64,000 bases of DNA, from positions 3,528,501-3,592,500 of the forward strand of contig NC_054084.1 of assembly GCF_017562075.2 (NCBI RefSeq), read 5' to 3'. Position numbers and translations under genes: made by a program. This DNA comes from Anopheles merus (lineage: Eukaryota; Arthropoda; Insecta; Diptera; Culicidae). The notes beneath the pieces are model-generated. The model had not been told where the DNA came from and searched no databases. It saw only the letters and a list, made by a program, of their open reading frames with translations. Positions 1 to 11,334 of the stretch are shown piece by piece. Each line of letters begins with the position of its first letter. Within the stretch, counting starts at the first letter, position 1.

Positions 1-392
1 GCGAACTGGAAGGACGGCGGGCCCAGTCCAGAAATACCTCCAACAAAGTCACCAACGACGACAGGCAACACCTCGCTGGCAGCACCGCTGACCGGGCTCG
101 AGGCCAGATATTATCTCATTACCTCCGAAAATTTATTTCCTTCTAATCTCTCTCTCACCGGGTCTACTAACCGTACGTGTGTGTATAGCCGTGGTCGCCA
201 TCAGTCTTGTGCGTTCCATCGAAGGCTTAATTTTCGGTTAATTTTTTCACACCCTTGTGTGCGGAGCGTGTGTTCTTTGTTTCAGAACGGTGGGGACTCG
301 TCCTAAAGAAGATGTCATGGGTGTTTGGGACCGAAGCGTGAGGAATGCGTGCACCGTGTGCGACTGGAAGACAAGATAGAGATAAACAGACT

Positions 393-412
393 CACACACA
401 CACACACACACA
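393..412. repeat. (CA) microsatellite near the left edge
   Basis: About ten CA units in unique sequence. Confidence 0.95.
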
Positions 413-1901
413 TTCCGGAACAAATTTAGAAACAACGGACCCACCATCACTCTCTAGCTGGTTAGGAACTAAAGGGGACTAATTCAGCGATCCTGCAGCA
501 GTGCCGCTGCCGAAGGAGGAAGAGGTTAAGATCGAAATTCACTGATAAGCCGCGAGTCGGCTGGCCGGTCGTCGTCGCCGTCGTCGCCGTCGTCGCTTGA
601 TCACCGGACCAGAGGTACCACTCGTCAGACGTCGTCAGCACGCTGAAATTGAATCTTTCCAAAGGGGTGCATCGACTGGTGGAGAAGGGTGAGGGATGGC
701 AAGGGGGAACTTCTGGATTGTAAATTTTAGGGAAAAGATCAATTTTCCTGAATGTTAGGTGCCTGCTTTATGGTCGTTTTAGTGGTCGAATATTTATTCC
801 ACGGTTCTTCCCTTTCTCGCCCCGGGGACCGGCACTGTGGGGTAGGCAGCATCCTAGAGGGTGCTCCTGCGTCGTGTGTGTCATTTGTGCCGTACGCAGC
901 TCATCTTTGGTGGTTAGGTTTCTTTGTTTTAGAGGGATAGAGCTCGCTGAAGTATATAGAGAATTCCTAGCCATGTTCGATCGATCCATTTACATCGTGC
1001 CGTTTTTCATCTTCTAACCTTCAGGCATGCAAATGGTCTGCGCAGACCGATCGATGATCCGCGTCGCTCAATGGTTGATCAAATTTATTGAACAAATTTT
1101 CGTGATGTCTCCGTGGCGGAATGTTGCCTTCGAAGGGTGCGACAAACGCGTGCTTGAGTGATAAATTAGAATCATTTTGGAGGAAGAGCTGAAATGAAGA
1201 CGTAAAACAATCGAACACCGCAGGCCAGAAGGGTTCGTATTACCTGGAGAAATGTGGAATTTCTTTGGAGCGTTTGAATATTGATGGGTGAAATTAATTG
1301 TAATGTTTTATTCACACCAAGGCATTTGTGGAGCGGACTAGATTGACCTCCCGGAAGGGTACATCTTCAGCTTGACTCGCATGGAATGTTATGCAATGAT
1401 CGTGACATTATATTGTAAATTAAATCAGTTTGGTAAAGAGTCCACATTTAGTTTGGGAAGTCATAAATGAAGAATAAGGCAAGAAATATTTAGTGTTGTG
1501 TTAGTTCCTATTGATAGTTATTCGAAATTGCCAATTTTTTTTCAGCTCTAACGAGCGATTTGGTGTGCCGAAATCGAAAATTCACACACAACGAATTCCA
1601 GTTGTCCAGCTTCTCAGTGGCATGGCGGGTAAATAGTCGTTATCCTATTTATATATTTCTGGCTTCCCTTCAAATAACATACAAAAATCAATAAAGCAGA
1701 TCACCTGGTCACCGATATCCGTTCCGATCAAACGCATAAGAAAGCGACGGTACAAAACGGCGACAAATCGTACAAAACATCGACGCAAGCAAAAGTCGTC
1801 CCCTGCACATAATAAATGACTTGTGGAATCAATTCCTTTTTTCGTGAAAATGCTTTATCAAATACGGTAGCTCCTGGCTGACGACAAAAATATGGCACGA
1901 C

Positions 1902-1925
1902 AAAAAAAAAAAAAAAAAAAAAAAA
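1902..1925. repeat. Poly(A) run of 24
   Basis: Twenty-four consecutive A residues after CACGAC. No flanking duplication or retrogene-like sequence was seen, so it is treated as a simple repeat. Confidence 0.95.
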
Positions 1926-4900
1926 CAATCCAATCCAAATACCGTCCCTTGGGTGCAATGCAACATCCAAACATGGCCCACGTTTTCCCACGCATCCGTT
2001 TGTGCTTGCGGACGGTTTCGGGGCGACTATTTTTTGCTTTCTTTCTGAAGATCCTCGTCTCCTGCATGCTTGCGCTATTGTTCACGATTGCGGAGGACGA
2101 ACGGAGGGCATCCGTTGGCACCTTTTTCTCCGGCCGTTAGTGACAGTTTTTGTTCGGGTGCTCTCGGATAAGCGTGTAAAGTAACACAAATTGATGATCA
2201 TTCGTAGGTTTTAATGCAACACAGAAGGGGGGGCCGGGGGAGGAAAAGGCGAGTGTTTTTTTTGTTCCCAAAACGAAGTGTTCGACTCGGGTAAAGAGGA
2301 TCAAGCCGGGGGCAGTTGCTTTTCAGTACGGTTTAAAACCCAATTCAACGAGTGGGTAAAAAGCGTGTCAAACACTGGCGGAACATAAAATCTGTTACAT
2401 ATGTGCCATTCTGGGAGGAAGCGATGGATGCGACCGTGTGTGACCGTTTTGTTCAGTAGAACGATCACATTCAATGAGCTGAAAGGGCTCATAAATTGTG
2501 AAACTCTTTCGGGATGCTGACGGGGCATGTAACGCGGTGTGCTCGTGTGACTATTCGCTATTGTGCTGGGATGCTGGAATTCCCTGCGCAGGGAGTGCGT
2601 GAGAAAACACTTGACCGAAAGTGGAAGTCACGCGGATCATAATGGTCTCAATATGCGTCATCAATATTCGGGGATTTGATGTGGTTTAGGGACACCCCGT
2701 TTTCGACCCGTCAACGATTAGTTGCGGACCTGTGGTTTCCGCTGACGGTGCCACCTGATCCCGGGTGGTGAAGAAAAACGGGGAAGCAAATGGGTCGGAA
2801 AGACGATGAAAAAGGATTATCAATTTTTCAAGCTTAGCGTATGTGCGTATTGTTTGCCGATCGCATCGGTAGAAGTCTAAATAATGGACAGTTTATCATT
2901 AGTGCACTACTCCTCACGAAACGAGCTCATGGGCTCGGGATGCAGTCCTGATGCACAGACCCAAAGAAAGATAACCACAGCGTATCAGCGAGTGTGCCGT
3001 TTCCCGGCGTGCAATTTTATTACCGGTTGGCCCAAAAGGGACGAAACTTGCTTGTGGCTTGCAAAAGCCCTCACAGCTCTGCTGCACAGGTACACCCCGT
3101 TGCTGCAAACAGGGTCGCGTTCGTGGGAAATGACGTGTGCCCGGCGGCGTGTGCCGTCCGGAGATATGAATTAATGTTGCCTTCACGGGGTGCTCGGCAA
3201 CATCGTGCCGGATTGCGTATGTGCGCAATGGAGCGTTGCGGAGGGAAATATGCGATAACCGTAATTCACCTCGCGCAGTGGGTGAAAAGTGCACCCAGGG
3301 CAGGACGGATGACTGGGCGCTGGATGCGCTTGGGGCTATTTTTTGGGCATGTTTTGTAAGCTTGACTGTGGGCGTGTGTACGGTGTGGGTGTACCGGCGG
3401 GGGGAGTGGGAAAAGGAAAAAAAGTTTTACCATGCTATACCCTTTACCGAACGCATCACACGGGCGGGTGAAGTTTGATTGCTCCGAGGTGAGTATGGAA
3501 AGTGCGCTAGAGCCTCGTAACCGGAGTAGTTAGTGGTGCGTGCGAGAAGAGTTAGTTGACAGGAATGGAAGTTTGCTGTAATAAAAGTAGGTGAGAGTTG
3601 AAGCGCAACCTTTAGGCAACTTGACCAAAGCCACAAAGCCGTCTCTAGGTGACGGACAGTCTTTGGTGAATGAAAGACTACGATGTACAACACAGTCCTT
3701 AACCTCATCTTCAGTAACACTGAACGGTGGATCCTTCGGTTAAAGTTGTGCCCCATGCCCACCCCATACGTACGCTCACTACGGGCGCAATGTTTTGAAG
3801 TGCTCTACGATTCTTCAACATTCCGACGCGGTCGTGCAAACGCGTCGACAAAGTATCGTTGATTTTCGAATCATCACTACAAAATGGATCCACTCCATTT
3901 CACTGCGTGAGCCGCGTGCCATCGGGCAACTTAACATTCCATCGGATAACGACTTGACACATTAGATTTATATCTTCAAATTAATATTATTAAAAATCAT
4001 TTATCATACAATTCGGATGATTTCTCAAGCACGCAGTGACTGGGTAAAAGGGGGCTGATGCCGCTGAACCGCTCGCTCGCAGGGGGGGGTGACCATCGAT
4101 CGGTTTGGAGGGTCGTGTCCTCGTGTGGTCTGCGAATGGAGGAGCAGCGGGCAGGAATAGCGCAATTCCTTGTGCCCATTCCAATTCGGATCTTCGTCTT
4201 GCGTCTTTCGTTGCGCTCGTTAGGCAAGAACGATCGAACCGCGATTGAAGGATTATTTGATGCGTTTTTTATCGTTCTCGCGGATGATCATCCTCGCGGC
4301 CGCGAGGAGCCGCGGAAAAGAAGAGGCCGAAAAGCGCGCGCGCTCGCGCCCTGATCGATTGTAACTTTACTAGTTGGTTGAGAGGGTTGGAGAGGAAGAC
4401 ATATCCAAACACGAAATTCTTCGTAGACATGATGGCCACAGTGGTGTTGCGCACGAGTCCATGGGGAGGTTGTCCAGCGGTGGAATTTCGTGCGGCATGA
4501 TTGGCCGTTTCGCCGGAATGTTGGCATCCCCAAAACAACGAAAACAAGATTCCTTTTCCACGAACGCGGGGAACAATGCGGCTCGATTGTTGTTATCAAC
4601 ACACAAAAAAGGTGGTTCGCACTCGCAAGCAATAGGAGTACGCAGGGTCTGAAAGAAAAACACGCGATCCGCCACAAGTGGACACCGGCGTGGAGTGTTT
4701 CGGGGTTTGATGGTTTTGGGAGCCCATATTGACCATTTCGGATACCGATCCTAGGCATACCAACGGTTGGCGATGGGACGGAACGTGAACCAAATTGACC
4801 ATACCGAATTCTATGAGCGGGCATTATCAAGCGCAAAGAAGGTCAGCGCGAGAGAAAAAAAAATCCGAGGCTCACCGATCATGACGTTGCACACGATCGG

Positions 4901-7900
4901 GCGGCCACTCGACACGGAAATCGAGATGATGTCGGGTCGGGTCGATCCTTGCTCAACGCTTCAGCTATCCTCCCAATTAATACGCCTTTGTTAGCGCTGC
5001 ATAAGGTCCGGAGAGGCTCGCGAGCTTTTCTTTTCTATTTCTGAATTATGGGCAGCGAGGCCGCGTCGCGATCGGAACGGGATCGTACCATTTCTTGAGT
5101 CACACAATTTATGGGCAGTTTATGATGTTTTGCCGTTCGGAAAGGGCTTGACTGGCTCGGCGGCTCGGTTACAGACGCGCTACCACCAGTCCAGACAATC
5201 GGGGACCAATTGGTCCTTGACGTAAAGCTAGAGCAACGTCCAGCGATCGTCCTATCCAACCGGCAGGCGGCCCGGGATGGAAGGATCCATTTTCGGTTCG
5301 GAATATAAAAGAGCATCCAAGCACTAAATCATCAAATCCTATCGAATGGTTACCTCTGCGATCGGGAGTTCTTTTGTTGATGGAATAAGGGTGTACATCG
5401 GCTATCAGATTTGTACTTCGTGGCTGGTGGAATGGGTTGCTGGATCGGAGGACACTTTGCTGTGTATTAAGCGAAAATAGAAGGATCCTAGATCCAGCAA
5501 TGAAACTGTATGCCGCTGTCGGTGATTCGGTTTTTGTAGATATTCAGTAAAGAGGTACACGTGAAGCTTCTACCCCCGGTGAAGTGTCCTCAGCGTACTG
5601 CGATCATATCAACGGCGATCGCCGCTCGGTCGCTTAATACGTTCCAAGAACTGTACGCTATGCACCGTCCTCAGAGCATTCGGTCCTAGCTGCTGTAGAC
5701 TGCTTGGCACTGGCCAAGCTGCGGGACTATTGTTAAGGCGTGGGATGTTCATGGGCAGGATAATAGAGTCAAATCCGACGCATTGTCTGGAAGGGAACAA
5801 AAACGGGAGTCCCGGCTATTCGAGGAAAACTAAATATTTGAATGTTTGATGGTGTTTCGATGGTTCTTTTGGTGAGTGGTGGGTTTGCTTTGGGCAGTGT
5901 TGTGTTGGGCTGATCTCTGTAACGATTCTTCTCGAGTGAGACTGTTTTGACTGACGATTGTTGACCATTGTTCAGCTTGACGGGGTGTTTGATGGAGGAT
6001 GACGTATCTGGTGTGATGTGCGGGCGAGCTGTTGTTATAGAGGGCTACACAATCAAGCTTGCAAGGTGCATATGTTTGGTTTGATGTGTTTTAAAAATAT
6101 TATTCCAGCAAATGATTGAGAAATAATGTACTAACGAATGGAACTGTGAACGGAGGACGGTATCCATTACGTGACAAACAGAATAAGTTTATTATCTTGG
6201 GAACTTTGCTCAATACAAATGCCTAACTTAATGGGTTGAGAACTTCCATTAAAATAACGTCCCTACCAGATCTTCCTGGATTATTTACAACTTCTCATGA
6301 AACAAGAAAAAATCATTACAAATTTCAATCAACTGGCTTCTTATTATGTATCCCTCATTAAAATCCAAACTCATATTTGTCATACTTCCCACAAAACTAT
6401 GCTTCCTCCATTCTAACACAGCTGTCATGCGATTCTCACGATCGGTGACACATTTTCTGCCCCGTCAGCACTTACCGCACGGGATCGTAACGTGTCGAAT
6501 TGCTCCGCCGAAAGGCTCTGAATTGTCTGCCCGCTCGGAAACAATGCTTTGGTCCTGTCATCGAGCAAGTATCGCATCATAAATTTACCCAACCTGAGCA
6601 CCTGAAAGCATACACTCACACACATATCGATATATTGCGTTTTTTCCTTTATAGCTTGAACAGGTTGCATCTCATCCTTGGGCTGACACATTGACTGCGC
6701 TCGCAGTCACCTTTTTTTGCGAAGTGCATTGCGGTAGGCTGCAATATCAACGTGTGGTAAATTCGATCGCTACCGAAACTGTGCCTACCTGCTGCGATTA
6801 GTGACGCTCTACATTTCGCCCTCTTGTTTGCGCCCTTTCCCTCCTACCATCGTGGCGGCACATTTGATGTCACGAATTGCTAGTGGAACGATCGAACGAT
6901 TCCCTTTCTGTTCGCCGCCCGGGTGAGAAAGAAGCAATTCCATGCCGTAGTAATTCTCACATAAATTGCGATGCGATGCCCTTTTTTTTTGGTTCGGGTA
7001 ATTCGGGCGCTCGACAGTAGGTGTGTACGCAGTAAAATTTATGAGTTCAGCTTATTTTGGGGGTGTTTTTTTTCAAGCCTGTCATGTTTTAAAATCGATA
7101 AAATGTGTAACAATTTTGTCGCAAAAAAAAAAATGTAGTTCAAATTCATCCCAGAGAACAAATGGCAAGAGAATCTACAGTTGCACTGGAAAGCTTACCC
7201 AGTAATAGAGCCATTAATTAGAAGCAACTCCGCGTGAAGCAACAGCTCAACAGCTCTGCTGGAAATCGGACCCCTTTCGGAGCTGCATTTAATCAAAATA
7301 TTTATCCGTGCATCCGTGCACGCTGGGTGCAGGCATTCGGCCGTTGTTTCGACGTCTGAATGGCATTTAAACGTCAGGTACGATGTTTATTCTACGTGCG
7401 GGTACAATCGCGGGCCCCGTTTTCACCCGTGCTCGCGCGGTATGGCGGACGTCACTGGAGTGTACTGTGTGAAAAGCATAAAACAGCTTATGATAGCTTT
7501 TCAGTTCTGGGTGAGGGATTTTTTTTTACTTGAGAGCGCCTTAAATGTGCAGCAGCTTTCAAGTGGTACAAATGGGGGATAAAAGGGGAAAGAAACAGCG
7601 GAAGGGGGAGTTCGGGCGAGTGCAACCACCGTTCTGTGTTAAAATTAATGATATTATAAATTAACCTTTCGACATGTGAGCTCGCGAAGCTCGTCCATTA
7701 AAGGCCGGGCCCGGGACCACAGGACCAATACAACACCCCTTTGGCGTGAATAAATAAGCAGCAGCCCCAACCCTCCCCGGGGCCGTAGCGAGCGAGAGAT
7801 CATTTCTCTCGCATGTGGCTGTTGTCTTGTCCGGTGGAGAAAAGCGTTGCAAATGAGTGGAAGAAACAGCAGCATGTAAGGCCATAACGGCAGCCAAATC

Positions 7901-8005
7901 AGGCAAAAGGACCCGTCCGTCCGGTCCGGGGCGTAATGCACCCTTCGACAACACGGGTGCTGAGGGAATGTGCGCTTGATGGGCCAGCGATTGGAAGTGA
8001 TGCGC

Positions 8006-8025
8006 TGTTGTTGTTGTTGTTGTTC
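8006..8025. repeat. (GTT/TTG) trinucleotide repeat
   Basis: About six to seven GTT units. On the opposite strand it reads CAA, giving glutamine or threonine runs in spurious ORFs. Confidence 0.9.
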
Positions 8026-9172
8026 TTTTATGCCAACGCGGTTGATGGCGCACACGAGTGTATGGTCAATTAATTTGCATCTACCCGGGGCCGGAATGCA
8101 GCCGCATCCCGTGCGCGCATCATCAAATGTTTATAAAAGAAGCACCGTAAATCTGCATCTTTTTCGCGGGTGTAATGTTACGTTACGCTTCCACCGTTCG
8201 TCAAACGGAGTGGTGGGTTTATGGTTTTATGTTTTGCCCCTCCCTTGCAGCTCCGTTGATGCCGGTTTTGTTTTCCCCCGGAGATGGTATTTAACCTGCG
8301 GGCAAACAGTACCCTGAGCATGGTGAAACGATTCGCACAGATTAAGCATCCCGGGGGAATTAAATCGGTGCGCCATCTCGGGCCAAGGGCTTCCCCTTTT
8401 TTGGGCATAGGCTTGCAGGGAAACAACAAACAACAAAAAAATGTCGGAAACAAGGATAGGAATGCGCGTTTATATGCTCCCGTCAAAATGCGCAGGGAAA
8501 TAACGTTTTATAGCTGCGAAGTATGGCATCCCCGTGCACGGATGGTATGCCTTCGGGCGATGCTCAAACGCTTTCTAAACGGGCATTCCAAAACAAGAAG
8601 CGGGCTGCTGATATTTAAGGTTTGTAATGGGAAAACAAATTCCTTAATTGTTCGCGTATGGTGATTGAATCTCTTTAGGAGTATTGTTGTGTAACTTTAA
8701 GTGGCTTTTGCCCTTAGTTTATGCTTTTTATAACACTCCCTTCTGTATCCTTCTGATAGTGTTTTGGGCTGATATAGGATCGATTATGAAACGGTTGTAT
8801 ATTAAAAAAAAAAGTTCTTCTAAATTATCGATGCCTCCTCGAAGGTAGCAAACTATTCCGGCCACATACGAGACCCGGCAAGACAATAAATTGATGCCAA
8901 TGGACTCACGCCGGGGAGTTGAGCGTCTCCTACCAACTCAACTCCAACGCCCTCCCCTCGCTCACTTCCTCCTCTCCCACTCCAGCCTCAGTTTTGGGTC
9001 GAAGGAAACCTACGATGGCACAACGGTCGCGCTGAACAGTATCATTAAAATGGGTGAAAATCGTTCCGAGGACTCCCGCTGCGCTTCTGAATTGACTATA
9101 AGCCCAGGGGCTACGACGTCACCATCAAAAACCATCAGATCCCAAATCGTTTCGCTTTTCATATGGTTTATT

Positions 9173-9892
9173 TCATTTCGTTTCACCTCTCCCTGCCTCT
9201 CGCACTCGATCGTGTGGTGTGTTCTGTATTTTCGTTTTCAAAAGGATGTGTGCTCTGGGTGTTGTTTCGAGTCGAGTGGTGTGGGGTGGACCTATCCGGT
9301 TGATTTGACCATCGGCAGCAGCAGCAGCAGCAGGAGTAGCCAAAGCGGTAGAAGCACCGGCAGCCTCCAAGACCATATCATCAACGGCACAATGATCGTA
9401 GTCATAATAGTCAGGACCATCATTCATCGGGCTGGACTCGGGCTGAACAATCACGCCCCAATTGGGAGCCCCCCCCCCTCCGCTACAGGAACGGTCGGTG
9501 CCGTGTTTTTTGGGGGCCATATAGTGCGCGGGCAGTAAAGTTTTAGTTTTAATTTGAATATGTTCCTCTTCTGCAAAGCAAGAGACTAGCAAGCTGGGGA
9601 ATGGGAGAGAAAAATCGTTTGGAAGGAATTTCCTTAGAAAAAATGGCTTCATTCGCGGACGTGGAACGGTGGTGTATCTTGGTGTATGGGTGGCAATGCG
9701 AAACTCAAAATGATCAGCATTAACGAGTGTTTTTCGGTGGCCGTGAGAGAGACGATCGGGATGGACCTGGTTGGTCGAATGGGTTTTTGTTTTTTTTAAT
9801 CGTTTGATTGCCTTCACAAATAAACGAACGAGCCGAGCGAGCATGGACACACCATGCCTGCTGTAGAGCTGGGGGGCTACGAATCGACACAT
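9173..9892 (-). CDS. Uncertain 239-residue ORF with coding-like 3' part
   Basis: After the zinc-finger exon this is the longest open frame in the window. It has A at -3 before the ATG, and its TGA overlaps an AATAAA on the same strand (9167-9172). The most protein-like part is residues about 151-199 (9296-9442): an acidic segment with DGPDYYDYDHCAVDDMVLEA, then an alanine stretch. In that segment almost no codon ends in A. An acceptor-like TTGTTCAG sits just before it at 9443-9450, so it may be a last exon rather than one continuous ORF. The N-terminal part is basic and unconvincing. I recognise no domain. A plus-strand ORF at 8891-9538 overlaps it and looks like its shadow. Chance remains a real explanation, since several ORFs of 200-220 codons here are probably spurious. 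Confidence 0.22.
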   Translation of the reverse strand: MCRFVAPQLYSRHGVSMLARLVRLFVKAIKRLKKTKTHSTNQVHPDRLSHGHRKTLVNADHFEFRIATHTPRYTTVPRPRMKPFFLRKFLPNDFSLPFPSLLVSCFAEEEHIQIKTKTLLPAHYMAPKKHGTDRSCSGGGGAPNWGVIVQPESSPMNDGPDYYDYDHCAVDDMVLEAAGASTALATPAAAAAADGQINRIGPPHTTRLETTPRAHILLKTKIQNTPHDRVREAGRGETK

Positions 9893-10055
9893 GTTAAATA
9901 GCGAATAAAATATGAGTTTCGTCGAGAATTAGTAGAATAGTGTTTGGCATTAAATTTGATGCCCAACCGCAGTCCAAACACAAATGGGGGAAAAAACATG
10001 TGGTTCCGTGAGCAGTTTTGCTACGATTCTAAGCTATCGATCGACCACCCTTTTG

Positions 10056-10063
10056 GCTCTTAG
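10056..10063. repeat. Left 8-bp target-site duplication of the hAT element
   Basis: GCTCTTAG, identical to the eight bases at 10382-10389 on the other side of the element. Confidence 0.85.
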
Positions 10064-10381
10064 CAGTGGCGGATCTAACGGTAGGCGGACTGGGCGGTCG
10101 CCGGGCCCCCCGCCGATTTAGGGGCCCCGTAGGTCGCCATTATAGTATGCCCTATGGACAGAGTATTAGCGAAACCCCCCCCCCCCACCAAAAAAATTTA
10201 GAACCTGGACAGATGATCGAAGGGGCCCCCGACGGCATTTAAAGTTTACTGTTCAATCTCCCAACAGCAAGTTTAGTGCCGCTAACCCCCCCCCCCCCCC
10301 GCCCCAACAACATTTACCATTTACAGAGGGCCTCAACTCGTCTTTCCGCCTAGGGCCCCCGATACCCTTAATCCGCCACTG
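10064..10381. mobile_element. Non-autonomous hAT-type element (MITE), 318 bp
   Basis: The element starts CAGTGGCGGAT and ends ATCCGCCACTG, an 11-bp perfect terminal inverted repeat with weaker similarity further in. It is flanked by a perfect 8-bp duplication, GCTCTTAG, at 10056-10063 and 10382-10389. Eight-base target duplications and CAGTGGCG-type ends are typical of the hAT superfamily. There is no transposase ORF, so it must have been moved by an enzyme encoded elsewhere. The interior has repeated GGGGCCCC-like blocks and two poly-C runs (10175-10186 and 10286-10300). Intact ends and identical duplications suggest a fairly recent insertion. Confidence 0.85.
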
Positions 10382-10389
10382 GCTCTTAG
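10382..10389. repeat. Right 8-bp target-site duplication of the hAT element
   Basis: GCTCTTAG, identical to 10056-10063. The pre-insertion site would have been TTTTGGCTCTTAGCG. Confidence 0.85.
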
Positions 10390-11305
10390 CGTAGGCTGAT
10401 GATGAGTTGAATAAAAAAGTGTAGTTGCATACGGTTTATTAGAAACTAAAGCGCATCTACAATTTGAAATCATCCACGCCACTCACCTCTCCTGCAATCT
10501 GTTTCTGCGTGCGTTGATGAATCATTTACCGCGATCGAACGAACCCATCTGCAGCTGCGCGCGCTTGTGTGAGGGTAAACATGCTTCCTCCAATTTGGAA
10601 AGGTGATTGATGGAAACCAGCATAAAACATGATTTATTGCTTATCCTTAAAGCTTGGCTGCAAATGCATCGATCGCGGGTCGATCACCGGGCCGGTTCGT
10701 GGAAGCAATATGTTGTTTTTTTTCTACTCTTCACGTTTACCACACCGGGCGGAACAAACAAAAAACCACTCGTTTGCTCGCATTTTCACTTGGTTAGAAT
10801 GGCGGCAGGGTCGTTTCGCTGCTCTCCGGGCAACTCACACCTTCAGCTAGAACAAATGCGCGTGGGCAAAGAGTAAACGTTCTGCTTTTTTTGTTGCGGT
10901 TTGGGTGTGCTGTAAACAAGAAATAACGAACAATTTATACAGTCGAACAGTCACAGGAGCGTATCGAAACGAAAGCTAAACAGGGCTGCTAATTGAATTA
11001 TTATCTTCCACAGCATCATTTAGTGTTACATCGCCACCTTTTTCAACAAGCATCGCTGCATCGCTGCAAGTGCTGGACAATTTTATGCGTTGCAGTAGCC
11101 CAAATCAGCCGAATTAAATTCCGTGTTTTCACATCCCCGAGACTTGCTGCGGCCGGTGGGTTGCGAAATAAATTAACAACACATAAAAATTAATTTGTTG
11201 TAACAAATGGGTTGAAAATGCAATCCGAAAAAGTGAAACAAAAAGAAACCAAAGCTCTCATCGTGTCCATCGTTGTTGTTGAGCTGAGCGCCGGAACATT
11301 GTCCG

Positions 11306-11334
11306 TGTTGTTGTTGTTGTTGTTGTTGTTGTTG
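11306..11334. repeat. (GTT/TTG) trinucleotide repeat
   Basis: About nine perfect GTT units. Confidence 0.95.

Larger units (their letters stand above)
1..9172. other. Gene-poor flank, left part
   Basis: No gene supported. At 1-150 two plus frames are open at the window edge and could be the end of a truncated exon. The rest mixes GC-rich unique sequence with AT-rich islands (1440-1700, 6050-6420, 7630-7670) and the repeats listed separately. ORFs here are short or compositionally odd; the 182-codon minus ORF at 4288-4836 shows no recognisable motif. Confidence 0.6.

Noticed and set aside
1881..1925. Poly(A) tract as a retroposon tail
   Set aside because: The nearby ACGACAAAAA repeat is only 17 bases apart and there is no transposon body or retrocopy upstream.
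3119..3130. Su(H)-type site CGTGGGAAA, with further copies near 1983, 22148 and 33664
   Set aside because: Notch regulates this gene family in fly legs, but scattered 8-mers at this density are expected by chance in 64 kb.
8891..9538. 215-codon plus-strand ORF
   Set aside because: It lies opposite the minus ORF at 9173-9892, has a CAG-derived serine run and no coding-like third-base pattern; treated as its shadow.
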